From positions 17,841 to 81,840 of the forward strand of contig CAJJDO010000134.1 in NCBI GenBank assembly GCA_905183005.1: 64,000 nucleotides of DNA, given 5' to 3'. The DNA comes from Paramecium pentaurelia (lineage: Eukaryota; Ciliophora; Oligohymenophorea; Peniculida; Parameciidae). Below the pieces are notes generated by a model that saw only the letters and a program-made list of their open reading frames with translations, searched no databases and was not told the origin of the DNA. The translations under genes were made by a program, and so were the position numbers. Below are positions 36,100 through 48,919 of the stretch, one piece after another. Every line of letters begins with the position of its first letter. Position 1 is the first letter of the stretch.

Positions 36100-38025
36100 A
36101 TGTATTCATCTATTAGAGAATCCCCACAAAGACATGATACAAGATCTTTTGTTCAAGAAATTGAGTTCTTAAAAGCTAAGTGTTTAGAATTAGAAACAGA
36201 GAATAGGTTATTGTTTGAAGAATAATAATAATTATAGAGAAGAGCACATGACATAGTAACGAATGATACTAATGTTGAATCCTATATAAAAGAAAACAAT
36301 ATGTTATAGACTGAAAATGAGAAACTAATCAAATTATCAAGATAGAGAAAAACAGATGCTGACTTATGGAAATCCAAATATGAAAATTAATTGCAATAGA
36401 TTTTGTAAATGAAATCTAATTATGAATTTGAAATCAAACAATTAAATGCAGAATTATAAAAATTAGGAGCTGTCTTATCATAAGCAGAGGCAGAAAGATA
36501 ACGATAATTAGTTGGAATATCTGGTTAAATAGAGAGTTAATCTAATTAAGATTTTGAGAATCTAAAGAAGGCTTCAAATTTATAAATAGAAATAAGTGAG
36601 AGTTAGATTAGAAAATTAAGAGATCATATTGAAGAATAAAATAATGAAATTAGTGATCTATAATAAAAGATACTAAGATAAAAAACAGAGGATGATATAT
36701 AAATAGAAAGATTGTTGAAAGAAAATGAATTACTTAGAGTTAAAATTTAATAATAAGAATCAGAAAAATAAAGAGAATTAGAACATATGAATGATAATTT
36801 AAACAATTTTTCATAATAATAGATTTAATTATTGAAACATGAATTTGCTAGATAATCAGATGTTTAATAATGTGAAATTGATAAACTTAAGGGATTACTT
36901 GAGATTAAGAATGCTGAAATAGAAACATTACTTGGATAAAATGTTAAAAATAAGTAAATGTTTGAAGATTAAATTAATGATTTGAGAACTGAAATTTAAA
37001 TTTTAAAGTAGAAATTATTAGATTAAGAGAGATAAGCAAGAATGATTCTTGAGACATCTCTTAAAGATTAATAGAATTAACATTAAAGAGATTAAGATAC
37101 ATTAAAATAATATTATTAAACATAGATTAGTAATTTAGAAAAAGAAATTAATGATTTGAAAGGAATTATTGAACATAAAAATTAATAAATATAAATTTAA
37201 ATTGAAGAAAAGAATATACAAAGATAATAACTTGAATAATTAATTATTGATTTAAGAAGAGAAATTGAAAATCAAAAATTAATTACATTTGAATAAGAAA
37301 AATAAAAGAATAATGAAATCAATGAATTAGATGATTAATTCTAAAAATCAACAGCTCTTCTTAATGAGAATATTGATTAATAGAAATTATAAATACTCTT
37401 TTTGGAAGGTGAAATTGAAAGACTTAAAGAAATGTTATCATAAAAAACAAAAGATTAAGAATCATTAATAGCTTAATTTAATTTACATAAAAGATAATTA
37501 GAAGATGATATTAGAAGATTGAAAGATGAAATTCATTCTCTAAAATAAGAAATATTATCAATAACAAGTTCTAAGAATTAAGAAATTCAAGATCTTTAAT
37601 CAAAGAATGATAGAGTAACAATTTAATATAGAGATAAACTAAGATAAAGTGATATCTCTTAAGAATAATAATTATTAGAAATTAAAAGATTAAGAGAAGC
37701 ACTCTCTGTCAAAGAATAAGATAATGAAAATTTAGCAAATCAAAAAAATCTATTAGACAAAGATTTAAGGAGAGCAAGAGATGAAATAGAATAATTTAAA
37801 TAGAGATAGTTAGCTTTAGAAAAAGAGAAGGTAATTATACAAATATATTTTTAGTTTACATAATTGGAAGATTTAAAAAATAAATTGGAAGCCTCAAATT
37901 CATATTAAATAAGTAATTTAAAAGCAGCTTATAATACATAAATCAATGTATTAACTGAAGAAAATGTTCATCTAAAATAACAAATAGATTAAAGAAGAAT
38001 GTATGATTCCACTATTAGAATGTGA
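36100..38025 (+). CDS. Long coiled-coil protein
   Basis: Two exons around a 24-nt intron (37831-37854) give 633 residues. After a short Ser-rich head (YSSIRESPQRHDTRS) the chain is continuous heptad coiled coil (SFVQEIEFLKAKCLELETEN onward), rich in E, K and Q, with phrases such as EGEIERLKEML and EIKRLREAL. It ends DQRRMYDSTIRM. It resembles the coiled coil at 17249-19528. No other domain, signal or membrane segment. Structural, basal-body or fibre roles are plausible but not shown by the sequence. Confidence 0.8.
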
Positions 38026-38082
38026 CTTTATTATATTTATTTATAAAGATTTTTGATAATAATTTTGTTTACATAAATATTC

Positions 38083-39337
38083 TCAACACAAACGACCAAA
38101 TTATATAGATGAAGATGGATTATAATATACATCTTTTATTGATTAAAGAGGTAAAACAATCAATCCAAAGGCAATTACAATTAGTAACACCTAAATAATA
38201 ATTGATTCTCTTTTATATTTCTTAACTAATTTTTTTAAGATTCCTGCTATCATATAACTACCACATCCAGATACACTCTATTAATTTTTATGAATTATTA
38301 CTGCCAAGATCAAAAATTGAGATAAATGATAACCTCCTGACAAAGCAATTATAAATACAGATATAAATGAAGTAAACATTACAGTAAAAGTAGCAGATGC
38401 AGCAGCCCTTGGAGGATGTATTCCTGTTTCAAGCCAAATAGGTGTTAATACTACACCTCCTCCTAAACCAACTAACCCGCCTAAAAAGCCTGCTTTCATA
38501 CTTGATTTCACAGTAATTTCAAATACATCACTTATTTTCCCTCCAGAAAAATCATAACCCACTGCTTCTTTAAATTCCTCATCTTTCTTAATCTATTATC
38601 TATATCTTTAAACATTATAATATCCTATAGCAAAAATGATAAAGTTGATTGCATGAAATCCGTATCCACAATAGTCTATACCTAATATAGAAGGAATCGT
38701 CGCAGCTCCTTTTAGTAAAGTCAATGCTACTACTAAAATCACTGAGAAGGCTATCTCTTTTAGATTTTCAATAGGATATAGCTTAGATTCATTCTCCATA
38801 ATCTATTATAGATCTTAAGGCACCATACTATAATCAGTTAACATAAATTCTTTCATCTCAACTTATAAAAGATTTTCATTTTTTTCTTTTTCCCTAATTT
38901 TTTTGTATACATTCTTTGTCTTCAGAAATACATTTAATAAAATGGCAAATAAAAATAACACTATAACTATTTTTGGTAACCATTTCCCAGTTGCAACTCC
39001 TAAAATGGCTCCTGCTAAGAGTAATGGAAGTGTTATCTATACTAATTAATAATTGATTAATGGACTATTCCCACCTGAAATCTAATTACCATATTAAATT
39101 GATAATTACTCTTTCTCTTCCTAACCTTGCATAATTACCTATGCTCCCTCCAAATAACATTATGTATGTATTCCAGATAGCTTGTTTACTTGAACATCCC
39201 AATAAAACCATCATAACAGGTGAAACAATAGGACCTCCTCCGATTCCCCCTGCTTATGCCAACCCAACTAATGATCCCAGAATAGCATATGAGATCCAAG
39301 TAAAAGGTTCTGATAATGATGGTAATTCGTACTCCAT
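38083..39337 (-). CDS. TauE/SafE family anion exporter
   Basis: Two exons around a 28-nt intron (39082-39109) give 408 residues. It has eight or more hydrophobic helices in two homologous halves, each opening with a Gly-rich segment: ILGSLVGLAQAGGIGGGPIV in the first and LGGLVGLGGGVVLTPIWLE in the second. This is the TauE/SafE pattern (DUF81) known from bacterial sulfite and organosulfonate exporters, with eukaryotic members mainly in protists and plants. The cytosolic loop between the halves (~150-215) is acidic and longer than in bacterial proteins. The substrate cannot be read from sequence. Confidence 0.88.
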
Positions 39338-39489
39338 AATTAATTAATATTCTTTTAATGTATAATTTACTTAAATCTAATATTATTAATAATAGTATTC
39401 AATGAGTATATAATTAATTACAACTTTATGTAGAAATTTAGGAAAAATTAAATGAAATTCATTTAGAATCATATTAATAGATAATTTAA

Positions 39490-40354
39490 TCAAATAGGTT
39501 TCAATTCAATTGTATCCATAAAAGATTTAACTTATTTTAGAGCTGATTGATAATTATTTTGATCCTCTTCCATTTATGAAACCTATCCTCTCAATCTATA
39601 GACTTCTTGAACAAGTACTTTCTTGTGACCCAATAATTTATCTTTCTCATCTTAGAGTGCTACTCTATCCTATTCCATTTAGCTAATCTAAAGTTTGAAA
39701 TAAGAATTACTATCTTATTGTATTTAGAATTTAATTCAGATAAATTTTCTTTTACATCTTGTCTTTGTAATTCAGAAATAGAGAGTTAGTTTTGTAATAT
39801 ATTAATTTTAGATTGCAATTTTAAATTAACTGATTTCTCATATTTTAATGTATCAGATGAATCAGTTATCAAATCCTCTAAATTTTATATTTATGCTTAA
39901 GATGATTGAAGTTTAGTAGTTAAAAATTCTTTTACAGATTTTAATGCTTATAATTGAGCCAATGCATCTTCTTCTGAATCAAATATACTATTATTTCCAG
40001 ATATATTTCCACTTGAAATAATCTCTTATTTTTCTTTCTTAAGTAATTGTTATTGCTATTTGGTTCCTCCAACTATATGTTATGCATTTCGACTTAAAGT
40101 CAATAATTTAAATCCTAAAGGACAGAACATTATCTTTCTCATTGATGAACAAGTAGCTGTAAATCTATATAGATCTTAGTCATCCAAAAATCCACAAATT
40201 CTTTGAATTAATATCACCTATATTAATCTATTGATTATACTTTTGGTAACTTTAGTATTTAAGTACTTTGATTGCGCTTAATCAAATCTTCTCTATGCTT
40301 TTGACTAATTTCTAATTCATCTAATTAAGCAATTATTTTATCAAGTTTGTCCAT
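39490..40354 (-). CDS. F-box-like protein with coiled-coil tail
   Basis: Three exons (introns 40218-40240 and 39688-39710, both 23 nt) give 272 residues. Residues ~38-75 read LPKVILIQRICGFLDDQDLY then RFTATCSSMRKI, matching the F-box pattern L-P-x-x-[IV]-L-x-x-I-x-x-[FY]-L-x-x-x-D-L-x-x-x-x-x-x-C-x-x-[WM]-R. It is flanked by a short N-terminal coiled coil and a long C-terminal one (~105-272, e.g. KLQSKINILQNQLSISELQR). F-box proteins recruit substrates to SCF ubiquitin ligases through Skp1. Substrate recognition would be through the coiled coil, since no WD or LRR repeats are present. Confidence 0.7.
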
Positions 40355-41732
40355 TAAATAAAAAATATTATAAAATAGATATCAGTATCGCTATCCTTCT
40401 CCACTTCTAGAATTTTACTTTCTTATGGTCTTAAGATCACCTCTTTATTAAATCTAAATTTGTTAATTCTGGTTTACAATAAGGATAAAACATTTAATGA
40501 ATTTTATCCTTTCATGATAATATCATTAAATGCTAAGTATGTTCTGATTCTTGAGATAAAATATTTACATAGATAGTTCAGTTAGGATCATGAATTATAT
40601 CTATTGAAGTAATGTAAACACCCTTACAATTAGATATATTATTCAAACTTTAATTTATGTGAATCTTACATCTAACTAAATTAAGCTTTCATGTATGGTT
40701 AATTCTATCATAATTTTAAAGTTGTTCTTTCTTCTATTTCATCTATTAATATTGTATATTTAATAGGAAAATTCTAAATATTTTTCATTTATTAATAAGG
40801 TTTCTTATTTTAAATACTAATAGGTATTATTTTTAAATAAATAATAAACAGTTGAAATTGCATTAAGTGGAAAGATTATAAATAAATCAAAATTTTATTA
40901 TTATTTAGAATTGTTTATGATTTTTGTTATTAGAAACAAATCAAATGATGAGAAAGACTACATAGACTATTAATTAATTAAACATATTGATTTTTCACTT
41001 TGTTATGAATTAATTTTATCTTCCAAAAAGATTAACATTTTTTATTGATGATAATATACCTTATAGTCCTAAATCAATTTTGGTTGACTCAGTTTTATAT
41101 GGATTTTTGTTGGTGTCTAATAATTGATTTTTAGTCTTTTTAATTTTGTAACTTTTTGCTTAAAATCATATTCTACTTTTCTTAAAAATATTTGGAATTA
41201 TATAATAAAAAATAAAGTTTTATATAAAAAAGAGATTTTTAAGAATCTCAAATATATGTTAGCAAATTCAAAACATTAATTAATAAAAATAATTATATTT
41301 ACTCTTTTGGAAATATATTCCTTTCTTGAGTTAATTACTTTTCAAAAAAATTCTCAAAATAATACACTTTTTGAGATTATCATTAACTGATCAATATATC
41401 ATGAATTTTAATTAGAATAACAATATAGTTTCAAAAATATTAAAAAATAGAAATAGGATGTAAGACAATTAATTTAAAATTAGAGGAAAGTTCAAAGGAT
41501 GAAAATAATTATAAGGATAAAATTATAATTTTAGTAATTTATATAAATTTAACACATTTTTAGATCATACTACCTCTAAATAAGTAGATAAAAAATATAT
41601 TTTATTAATGTATAAAGAGAGCATAAATGGTTTATAGAAACAAATATAAATGAAATAAGGACATTAGAAATCTTATTTCATCTATTTAAACATACTTTAG
41701 AAAAATAAAGATTATTATATATCTATATAATT
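40355..41732 (-). pseudogene. Probable decayed gene(s), minus strand
   Basis: No intact gene, but coding-like fragments on the minus strand are broken by TGA and frame changes. Near 40600 a run ends GVYITSIDIIHDPN then TGA, followed in the same frame by TIYVNILSQESEHTQHLMIL then TGA. Near 40690 is NQPYMKAQFSQMQDSHKLKF. Across 40790-41130 an open frame of about 110 codons contains KMLIFLEDKINSQQSEKS. A small ORF from ATG 40515 runs into the F-box gene. The fragments do not match a family I can name. From about 41180 to 41732 nothing is seen. Degeneration of one gene is the simplest reading, but chance ORFs are possible. Confidence 0.35.
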
Positions 41733-43459
41733 TCAATCTAACCATTTAAGTCGCTTTCCATAATTCCATTAACCTTTTTTATTAATTTAACCATTAAAAT
41801 ATTCTCCAATACCATGTTATTTTCCCAATTCCCATTATCCTGAATATTTCCTACCATCAGCTACCTTACATTAAATATACACAAATTACGCCATTCTAAA
41901 ACTCCTTATCCATGTTTTTTATCATTAAAGTATTATCCTTAATATTTTCTTCCATCTGGCCATTTCATTATGCCATTTCCATCCATACTTCCATTTAACC
42001 ATTAACCTTCATATTATCTACCATCAGTCCATACATATTTTCTAATTAATAATAGTGAAATTAATACCCATAACCACAAAAATAATTAGATTCAAAATTT
42101 CCTTCATAACTTTATCCATCAACCCAAATAAAATGGCCAAATCCATTCTTTTTTCCATTTTTAAATTATCCCTTATATTTAGATCCATCAATAAATTATT
42201 CTTATCCATAACCATCCTAAAAATCATTTTTCCATTCTCCTTAATAAATGGTTCCATCACAATGTACATATTTTCCATTGCCATGCTCTAAAAAATAACA
42301 GTAATATAACTTAAATCATCAACCCAATCACCTTCATACCAGTCTCCATCAGTATATATCATTCGTCCTTTACCATTAGCCTTATCCTTTCTCCATCGCC
42401 CTTAAAATATTGACCCATCTTGATAGATTAAGCATCCTAAAGAGATAGGAATTTTGTTGAAGTACCATATCCAAATTTTTGGCCTTGATGCCAACCACCT
42501 CTATATAGTGAACCATCTTTTTATTCATAGACTCCATAAAAATAGCCATCCTCATCATCTATTTCATATGTGCCCAATTCATCCATAACTTTCTTAGATA
42601 GTATTTTTAGACAAGATTACCTGAACTATTAGATTATAAGTAGTGAACTATGTCTGTGTTTACCACACTACTTATGGATTAGGTCGATGAGTATCATCAG
42701 ATGTTTCATTATTGGACTTTATTGACTCTTATTATAATATTTGTTGAGCCTGGCAAAATTACAATTGTTGATCCTCAGAACTTTTAAAGTTCTCTTATTT
42801 GAATTCAAGAGGCTACATTTCCTCTGTCTTTTAGATGTCAGCTGATTAACATTGGCAATTCCCCATTAGATAATAAAAATAATGTATTATTCTGAGAATT
42901 TCAAAAATATTACATGAATTAAAATATACAACTTCATCTGTTATATCTAAACATAAGCATTTTTTTGAATTATTCCATTTTCTTCAATTGTAAATAATTA
43001 TTTGTAATATAAACAGGTTTCTAATCGAATTTCCTAGGATTTGGACTTTATGATAGAAAGTGTCTATTTTTTCTAGTTGTTATTTTGGGCAAAGGTGATC
43101 TGGTTATTTCATAAGTGCAACTTTGATTTAGAATTTTTGATGTCAATTTTTAATTTTGAGAACTTTGAGTATGTTCTTTGTAAGTAGTAGGTAAATGCTC
43201 TGGAAAATCATTATTGCTCTTTCAAATAGACAAAAAGCAATACTAATTTTTTGATTTCTAAAATCTATTCATTAGTAAACTCTGCCATTTAAGTTATTTT
43301 TGTTGATGGTGGAATAAAAATTGATGCTTCTCTATTTTCAGTTCCCATACACCTCACATCATTTAGAAATACTGTTTTACGAATTTTATCAATTGCATAA
43401 ACAGATCCTTCATATCTTATGTTTTATTTAGTCAATATAGAAACTCTATTTTATTTCAT
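41733..43459 (-). CDS. LSm14 (Scd6/RAP55)-domain protein fused to MORN repeats
   Basis: ATG 43459 opens an LSm14 domain (~1-65): NRVSILTKQNIRYEGSVYAI, TVFLNDVRCMGTENRE, IFIPPSTKI, matching Scd6/RAP55 (SLISKxxIRYEG, VRxFGTE, IPP). After intron 43219-43243 comes a polar, Q/S-rich middle. Intron 42593-42620 then joins it in phase to at least six MORN repeats, e.g. GVYEQKDGSLYRGGWHQGQK and WPDGRKYSGQWELGKQHGIG, with further introns 42437-42465, 42288-42310, 42042-42067 and 41861-41889. A one-base frame discrepancy exists near the A/T homopolymer at 42957-42968, so the total is not a multiple of three. LSm14 proteins repress translation in P bodies and MORN repeats bind lipids. If the link is wrong, the MORN gene would start at an ATG overlapping the LSm14 stop. 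Confidence 0.65.
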
Positions 43460-43539
43460 TAAATTAAATAATTCGAATATTTAATTCTATCTTAAATCAA
43501 ACCTTCATCATAAAAATATAAATAATATAATTAATTCAC

Positions 43540-45778
43540 ATGAACTTTGGGTTTCGTTTCAAATAAACTAAGGTAATTAAATTCCCCAAATCAAATGTAT
43601 TAAAAATAAGTAAAAATAGAATCAAACTCTGGTCAGTATAGAGGAGGGTCGTAAAAAATTGTTAAATTTTTAACAATAAGATTGTTTAAAAGGAAATCTT
43701 GATGCCTGTTCATAATTGGAGAAACAATTGCTTGAATATTTGATTCTTTTGGATGAAATTATGAAATAGCCTATCCAAGATGAAATTACCTTCTTTTGGA
43801 ATGATTCATATGAACCTGTAAGTCAGATAGATATATTTTTAGAATAAATTTACATAATCAAATTAATGGCATTATGAATATGCATGTCAATTATATAATT
43901 TAGGCATTATTTATTATCACCAGTCCCAAAATGCATAACATATTAAAGATTCTTTAACAAAATGTCGAAACTAGCTTTGGTGTTATTAAAAACTTTAAGA
44001 AGTCTTACCCTTTATAAATTCTAAAATTGCATAACAAAATTCAGATCTCTCTATTGTACATATTTGTATGTTGAATACTTATGTAATAATTAAATATTCC
44101 ACATTTAGGCATAAGCATTTGGATATAAAAAGTTATATGATCATTTTAAAACATAAAAAGGAAATTAAGAATAATTAGATAGTTTAAGCTTTTTGTAGGA
44201 AGCTAATAAATTATATGATGCTGCAATAAGATATTTAATATAATCAAAGTAATGCAATAAAAAATAGATTCCACCATTGATTTATAATTAATTATTAGAA
44301 AAGTTAACTAATGATAGCACAGTATCAGAAGTTATATTATATATTGAATTGGGAAGACTTATGTCAGAAACAGCTAAAGAATTCCCAAAAGAATAAAGAA
44401 TGGGAAAGGCAATAGCTTATATCAATAAAGCTGAATTAGCTATAGTAGCCATTTTCAAAAAATTTAAATAAAAAAATGAGTTTCTAGTTACATAATAGTA
44501 ATTCAATTTATATATAGTATTTAAGATCTTAAATTGCAATTTTAAAGAAAGAGTATATCTATTTGAATGATAAGATAAATAAGAATCCTATTGCAAAAGA
44601 ATATGAATTGTTACCTCTAACTTTGAAATAAGATATGATTAAGGCAAAGGCACCTGAATTATTTGATTAGAATAATGAATAAAAACAAAAACAAGTTGAT
44701 GAGAAGAAACTTGTAGTATAAAAGTTAATTGATGATATAAATTAAAAGAAGATGTAGGCAAATTAAAAGTTAGTAGAATTCTAAAATAAATATACAACCA
44801 TATTCAATTAATATAATCTATAATTTATGTTAGATGCATTTTAAAATGCTGAATAATTGAAATTAACTCCTTCAATATAAATAAAAGTAGACTTTATTAA
44901 GGAAAGAGGAGGTTGGAAAGGGTATCAATAATAGATTAATAAAATTCATTAACTTTAATAAGAATAAGGAAGATAATTGATAAAAATTAAAACTTTAATT
45001 GATTAATAATCTTAGGTTGAAGGTAATGTAGAATAATAGGAATAGGGAAAGAAATAATTAAGTTAATAATAAGTTGAAGTTTTTAAAAGAGTGCTTGATG
45101 GTATTAAATAAATATATAAATTATATAGATGTTTAAAAGAGATTACTTGAGGCAAGTTATATTAATAAAAATAATGAGGATTAAGTTTCAAATGTAAGGG
45201 ATCAATTATTATTTGTTGAATAAAATAATAATTAAATGATTAGTAGCAAAATACAAACTTCTTTATAGGAATCATAAAAGTTTTATAAAAAGAATATATA
45301 AAATTTGAGAAATTTATCCTTATCTATTGAAATAATCAATAATAAATTGGAACTTATAAAACAATAATTAGCAAGTTTAGAAAAATATATTGATGATTTG
45401 AGATTAGATAAAAGTATGAACACTGGATTAGATTAATTTATTTAATAATAGGTTATGAAAGTAATAACTTAAAAGATTAATGATTATGATGCAATAGTAA
45501 TATGCATTTAATTATGATAGTTTTAATCAATTAATTTAATTTAATTAGAAGAATCTTCAAAACAATTGACAGAACAAAAGTTATTTATGGCTATTGCAAA
45601 TCAAGATGAAGCAGAATTTGAAAATTCATTAAATTAAATTACAGAAGCCTTTCAAAATTTAGATTATGGTTTATAATTTTATGAGTATATAATTATTGTA
45701 TTATTTAGATCGATTTCCTTGTAAATAACATAAATTGCTACAGCTTTGTAAGAACTAATCAATAGTATTAATAAATGA
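43540..45778 (+). CDS. Bro1-domain protein, ALIX/PDCD6IP-like
   Basis: Eight exons; introns 43597-43619, 43818-43842, 44083-44108, 44487-44517, 45101-45128, 45497-45520, 45685-45708. Spliced length is exactly 686 codons. The N-terminal Bro1 domain (~1-330) shows FFWNDSY and the conserved WHYEYACQLYNLGIIYYHQS (matches W-x-[FY]-E-x-A-x-[VL]-L-[FY]-N-[IL]-G), then YINKAELA and a YLNDKINKNPIA region. A V-domain-like helical region follows (~340-685), with LASLEKYIDDLRLDKSMNTG. Bro1 proteins bind ESCRT-III (CHMP4/Snf7) in multivesicular body sorting and membrane scission. The proline-rich tail of ALIX is absent; the protein ends in a helix, LQELINSINK. Confidence 0.88.
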
Positions 45779-45824
45779 TGGGATAATTTGTATAATTATT
45801 TAAATTAGATAAAATATTTAATTT

Positions 45825-47398
45825 ATGGATTCTAATTTGTAAAATCTCATAAAGAATTATGCTCCTTTATCTGATTTCTGTCCAGATCCAAATTATTAAT
45901 TTGAAGAGTTTAAGGATAGATTATTCTAACCATTTAGCAGATAAGAAAGAATAAGTAGATGTTGTGATTTCTCAAAATAAACTTAAGTATAAAAAGATTT
46001 GGAAGATGAATATGAAACAGTAGGATAGAAAGTAGTCAAAAAGCCAGTTCAAAAAAAGATAGGCTTTGTCCCTTAATAATAATAATAAGTTGTTTATTAA
46101 TCTTATTATTAAACTGGAAAGAAGAGTAAAATGTCATAAGCTGCAAAAAGAGTAATGGTTTATAAGAAATGCAGATTCAAGGATTCAATCTCTATTAAAA
46201 CTGATTGGATTAGTATTCATGAAACATAAAAGTAAAATATTGAAAAAGTCTAATATTCAATGATTGATATAAAAGAGATTTAAAGTATAGGAACAATAAA
46301 AAAATATAACAAAGAATTTGATAAAGTTAGACCAAATTATGAGAAAAAGATATCTATTATAGGAGGAGAAGTTATATCAGGATCTGTATAAGATGATAAA
46401 TATTTTAAATAACTCATTGCAGAAAGATAAGGAACAGAAGAAATTCCAACAATCTATACAACTGATAAATTGTTATTTGCAGTATAAACACTCAAGTATT
46501 CAATTTATCCTTGGGATATTTTGGTAACTAAGAAAGGAAATACTTATATCTTTGATAAATGTCCTTAAAATAGAAGTGAATTAACATATTTAGAATTACA
46601 AACAATAAATGAAAATATAACTGTTGATATGCCTGAGGATGAAAAGACAGTAAGAAATTATTGTGAAGAAAGTACAATAGCTTAATTGAGTTGGTAATTG
46701 TTAAGTACATATAATTAACCAGTTTTATTTTAAAATTCATTATAAAATGATGAAGAGACAGAATAAAATGATTAAGCTGAAAAATATTTATTTTCTGAAG
46801 ATCTTTGTTTCAAATATTTAGAAGTTTCAGTAAAAGATAGAATAGAGAAAGCTGCTAAAGGAGAAGAAGTGAGAGCTGGATAAGAAAGATTTAAAGTTGT
46901 TGTTAGAACTACAGTTGAAGCTGAAAATAATGATGGACAACCTGTTTTAGTAAAATCATTAAATGAATGTGAAACACCTCCTGATTGGAAAAAATAATTA
47001 TTATCTTAAGCTGGTATTACAACAAAGTAAGTATTTTATATAAATAAATTAGTACTGCTTAAGTATATAATACAAATAATATTGCTAAATGGTTATGTTA
47101 AGCATAATTATTAGAATGTGAAGAGATAAAGGTTGGTTATTTGGCTAGATAAAATTAAAAGGATTAAGATAAACATTCTCTATTATTAGTGGAAACATTT
47201 ACTTAAAGAGATTTGGCTGCTATAATTAATTTTAAATCTTATGAAATATGGTAAAGTGTAAGATATTTGGTTGATTATTTGAAAACTTAAGAAGATGGAG
47301 TTTATGTTTTATTAAAATAAGCTTATAAATAATCTGTTAGAATATTTAATGTTAGAGATAATGATGAATAGTAGGATGAAGATGAAGATTAATTATGA
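45825..47398 (+). CDS. EIF3D: Translation initiation factor eIF3 subunit d
   Basis: Two exons around a 26-nt intron (47027-47052) give 515 residues, close to the usual ~550. Recognisable blocks: SDFCPDPNYQFEEFKDR (N-terminal), TGKKSKMSQAAKRVMVYKKC, SIYPWDILVTKKGNTYIFDK, the long central cap-binding-like region, PPDWKKQLL, NIAKWLCQAQLLECEEIKVG, ETFTQRDLAAIINFKSYEIW, and the C-terminal RYLVDYLKTQEDGVYVLLKQ followed by an acidic tail (DNDEQQDEDEDQL). eIF3d sits at the mRNA exit channel of the 40S subunit and can bind the 5' cap. It begins 46 bp after the Bro1 gene. Confidence 0.93.
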
Positions 47399-47579
47399 TA
47401 TTATATATAGTATTATTTAAGTAATATTAATTACAATAAGATATTGACTCTATTCATGGTATGAATTGTTTAAATTAATATTGTAAAAAATTCTTAACAT
47501 TTTTCGATATTAGGGATCTAATGAATATATACATTTTGAATTAAATTAAAAAAGATTTTAATTTTTTCTTTAAACAATC

Positions 47580-48492
47580 ATGGTAAGATAATGAGTTCTA
47601 TTTGTCTAGGCTAGAGGACCTAAGAAACATATGAAAAGAATTACAGCACCAAAAAGTTGGATGCTTTCAAAATTAGGAGGAAATTGGACAACAAGACCTT
47701 CATAAGGACCTCATAAGTTGAGAGAATCAATTCCATTGTCTATTATATTGCAACATAAATTGAAATATGCTCTTTATGCTAGAGATGTCTAAATGATTCT
47801 TGCTGATAAGGATGGCAATATTAAAGTTGATGGAAAAGTAAGATCTGACTTTGGATATCCAGTTGGATTAATGGGTATTAATTAATTTATAATTTGTAAT
47901 CAGATGTCATTACAATTGACAAGACAAGAGAGAGTTTTAGAGTATTGTATGATGTTTCAGGAAAATTCATTTTAAAATCCATTAAACCAGATGAAGCTAA
48001 ATTCAAGCTTGTTAAAGTAACTTAAAAGAAGGTAGGACCAAATAATGTTCCATACATTGTTACAAATGATGCCAGAACAATTAGATATCCAAATCCAGAA
48101 ATTCATGTTAATGACACTCTTAAAATAGATTTGGAAACAGGAAAGGTTGTTGATTTTATTAAGGAAGAACCAGGTAATTGAATGCAATTAATTATATTAG
48201 GAAATGTGTGCTATATTATTGGAGGAAACAATATTGGAAGAGTTGGTCTTATTTAACATAGAGAAAGACATCTTGGATCATTTGATATTGTTCATGTTAA
48301 AGTATTGATATAAATGTAAATATTTATTAGGATTCAAATGGAAAACACTTTTCAACAAGAATTAACAATATCTTCACTATTGGTAAAGGAAAGAAACCTT
48401 TAATTTCACTTCCAGATGATAATGGTTTGTATTTGACTGCTCTTGAAAAGAAATAAGCCAAAGAACATCATGAAGAATAATAAAAATAATGA
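47580..48492 (+). CDS. RPS4: 40S ribosomal protein eS4
   Basis: Five exons; introns 47583-47609 (directly after the ATG), 47875-47903, 48174-48200 and 48302-48330; 266 residues, the expected length. Hallmarks: ARGPKKHMKRITAPKSWML, RPSQGPHKLRESIPL, the S4-like IKVDGKVRSDFGYPVGLMD, NDARTIRYPNPEIHVNDTL, IDLETGKVVDFIK, GNNIGRVGL, HRERHLGSFDIVHVK and FSTRINNIFTIGKGKKPLIS. The initiator codon is alone on exon 1, a position often seen for ribosomal protein introns. The C-terminus is Q/K-rich and encoded partly by TAA. Confidence 0.97.
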
Positions 48493-48544
48493 TATTTTAA
48501 AAGTATAGTACATATTTACAAACAAAATAGATAATTATGAAATT

Positions 48545-48868
48545 TCATTAAATTTAGCAACATAAATTTTAGGTTTCTATTTATTTTTAATTCTGTTTCT
48601 ATATTAATTCATATTTAAATCGATCAAATATAATTAAATCATATAATTTTTATGTCTTTTCTATTCTATCTCTAAAGGATACTTATTAATGTCTTTTCTT
48701 TTTATCAATTAAATTTCCAAATTTATCATAACGAACCTTTAGAGTTATTTCATATACAAAATCTAAGGATAATTTGCTATCATGAGATATACCATCATCT
48801 GGTAATGATGGAGCTTGTTATTCCAATGAAAAGAAGTCTGGCTTTGGAGCATAGCTTTATGATTTCAT
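48545..48868 (-). CDS. Small conserved-looking protein, function unknown
   Basis: A single exon of 107 residues. The N-terminus is Pro/Ser/Asp-rich (SYAPKPDFFSLEQQAPSLPD) and is followed by a short beta-like core (LSLDFVYEITLKVRYDKFGN) and a K/Q-rich helix. No family recognised. It converges on the eS4 gene with 52 bp between the stops. The composition is protein-like and there are charged codons throughout, so I regard it as real. Confidence 0.6.
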
Positions 48869-48885
48869 ATTTATTTAAATGAAAT

Positions 48886-48888
<3 letters not shown>

Positions 48889-48916
<28 letters not shown>
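48889..48916. repeat. (AT)n microsatellite
   Basis: About 14 uninterrupted TA/AT units upstream of the small minus-strand gene at 48545-48868. It lies in its presumed 5' region. Confidence 0.95.

Positions 48917-48919
<3 letters not shown>

Noticed and set aside
42055..42291. ORFs on both strands around 42.04-42.29 kb
   Set aside because: They are off-frame readings of the MORN repeats; the true frame is recovered with introns 42042-42067 and 42288-42310.
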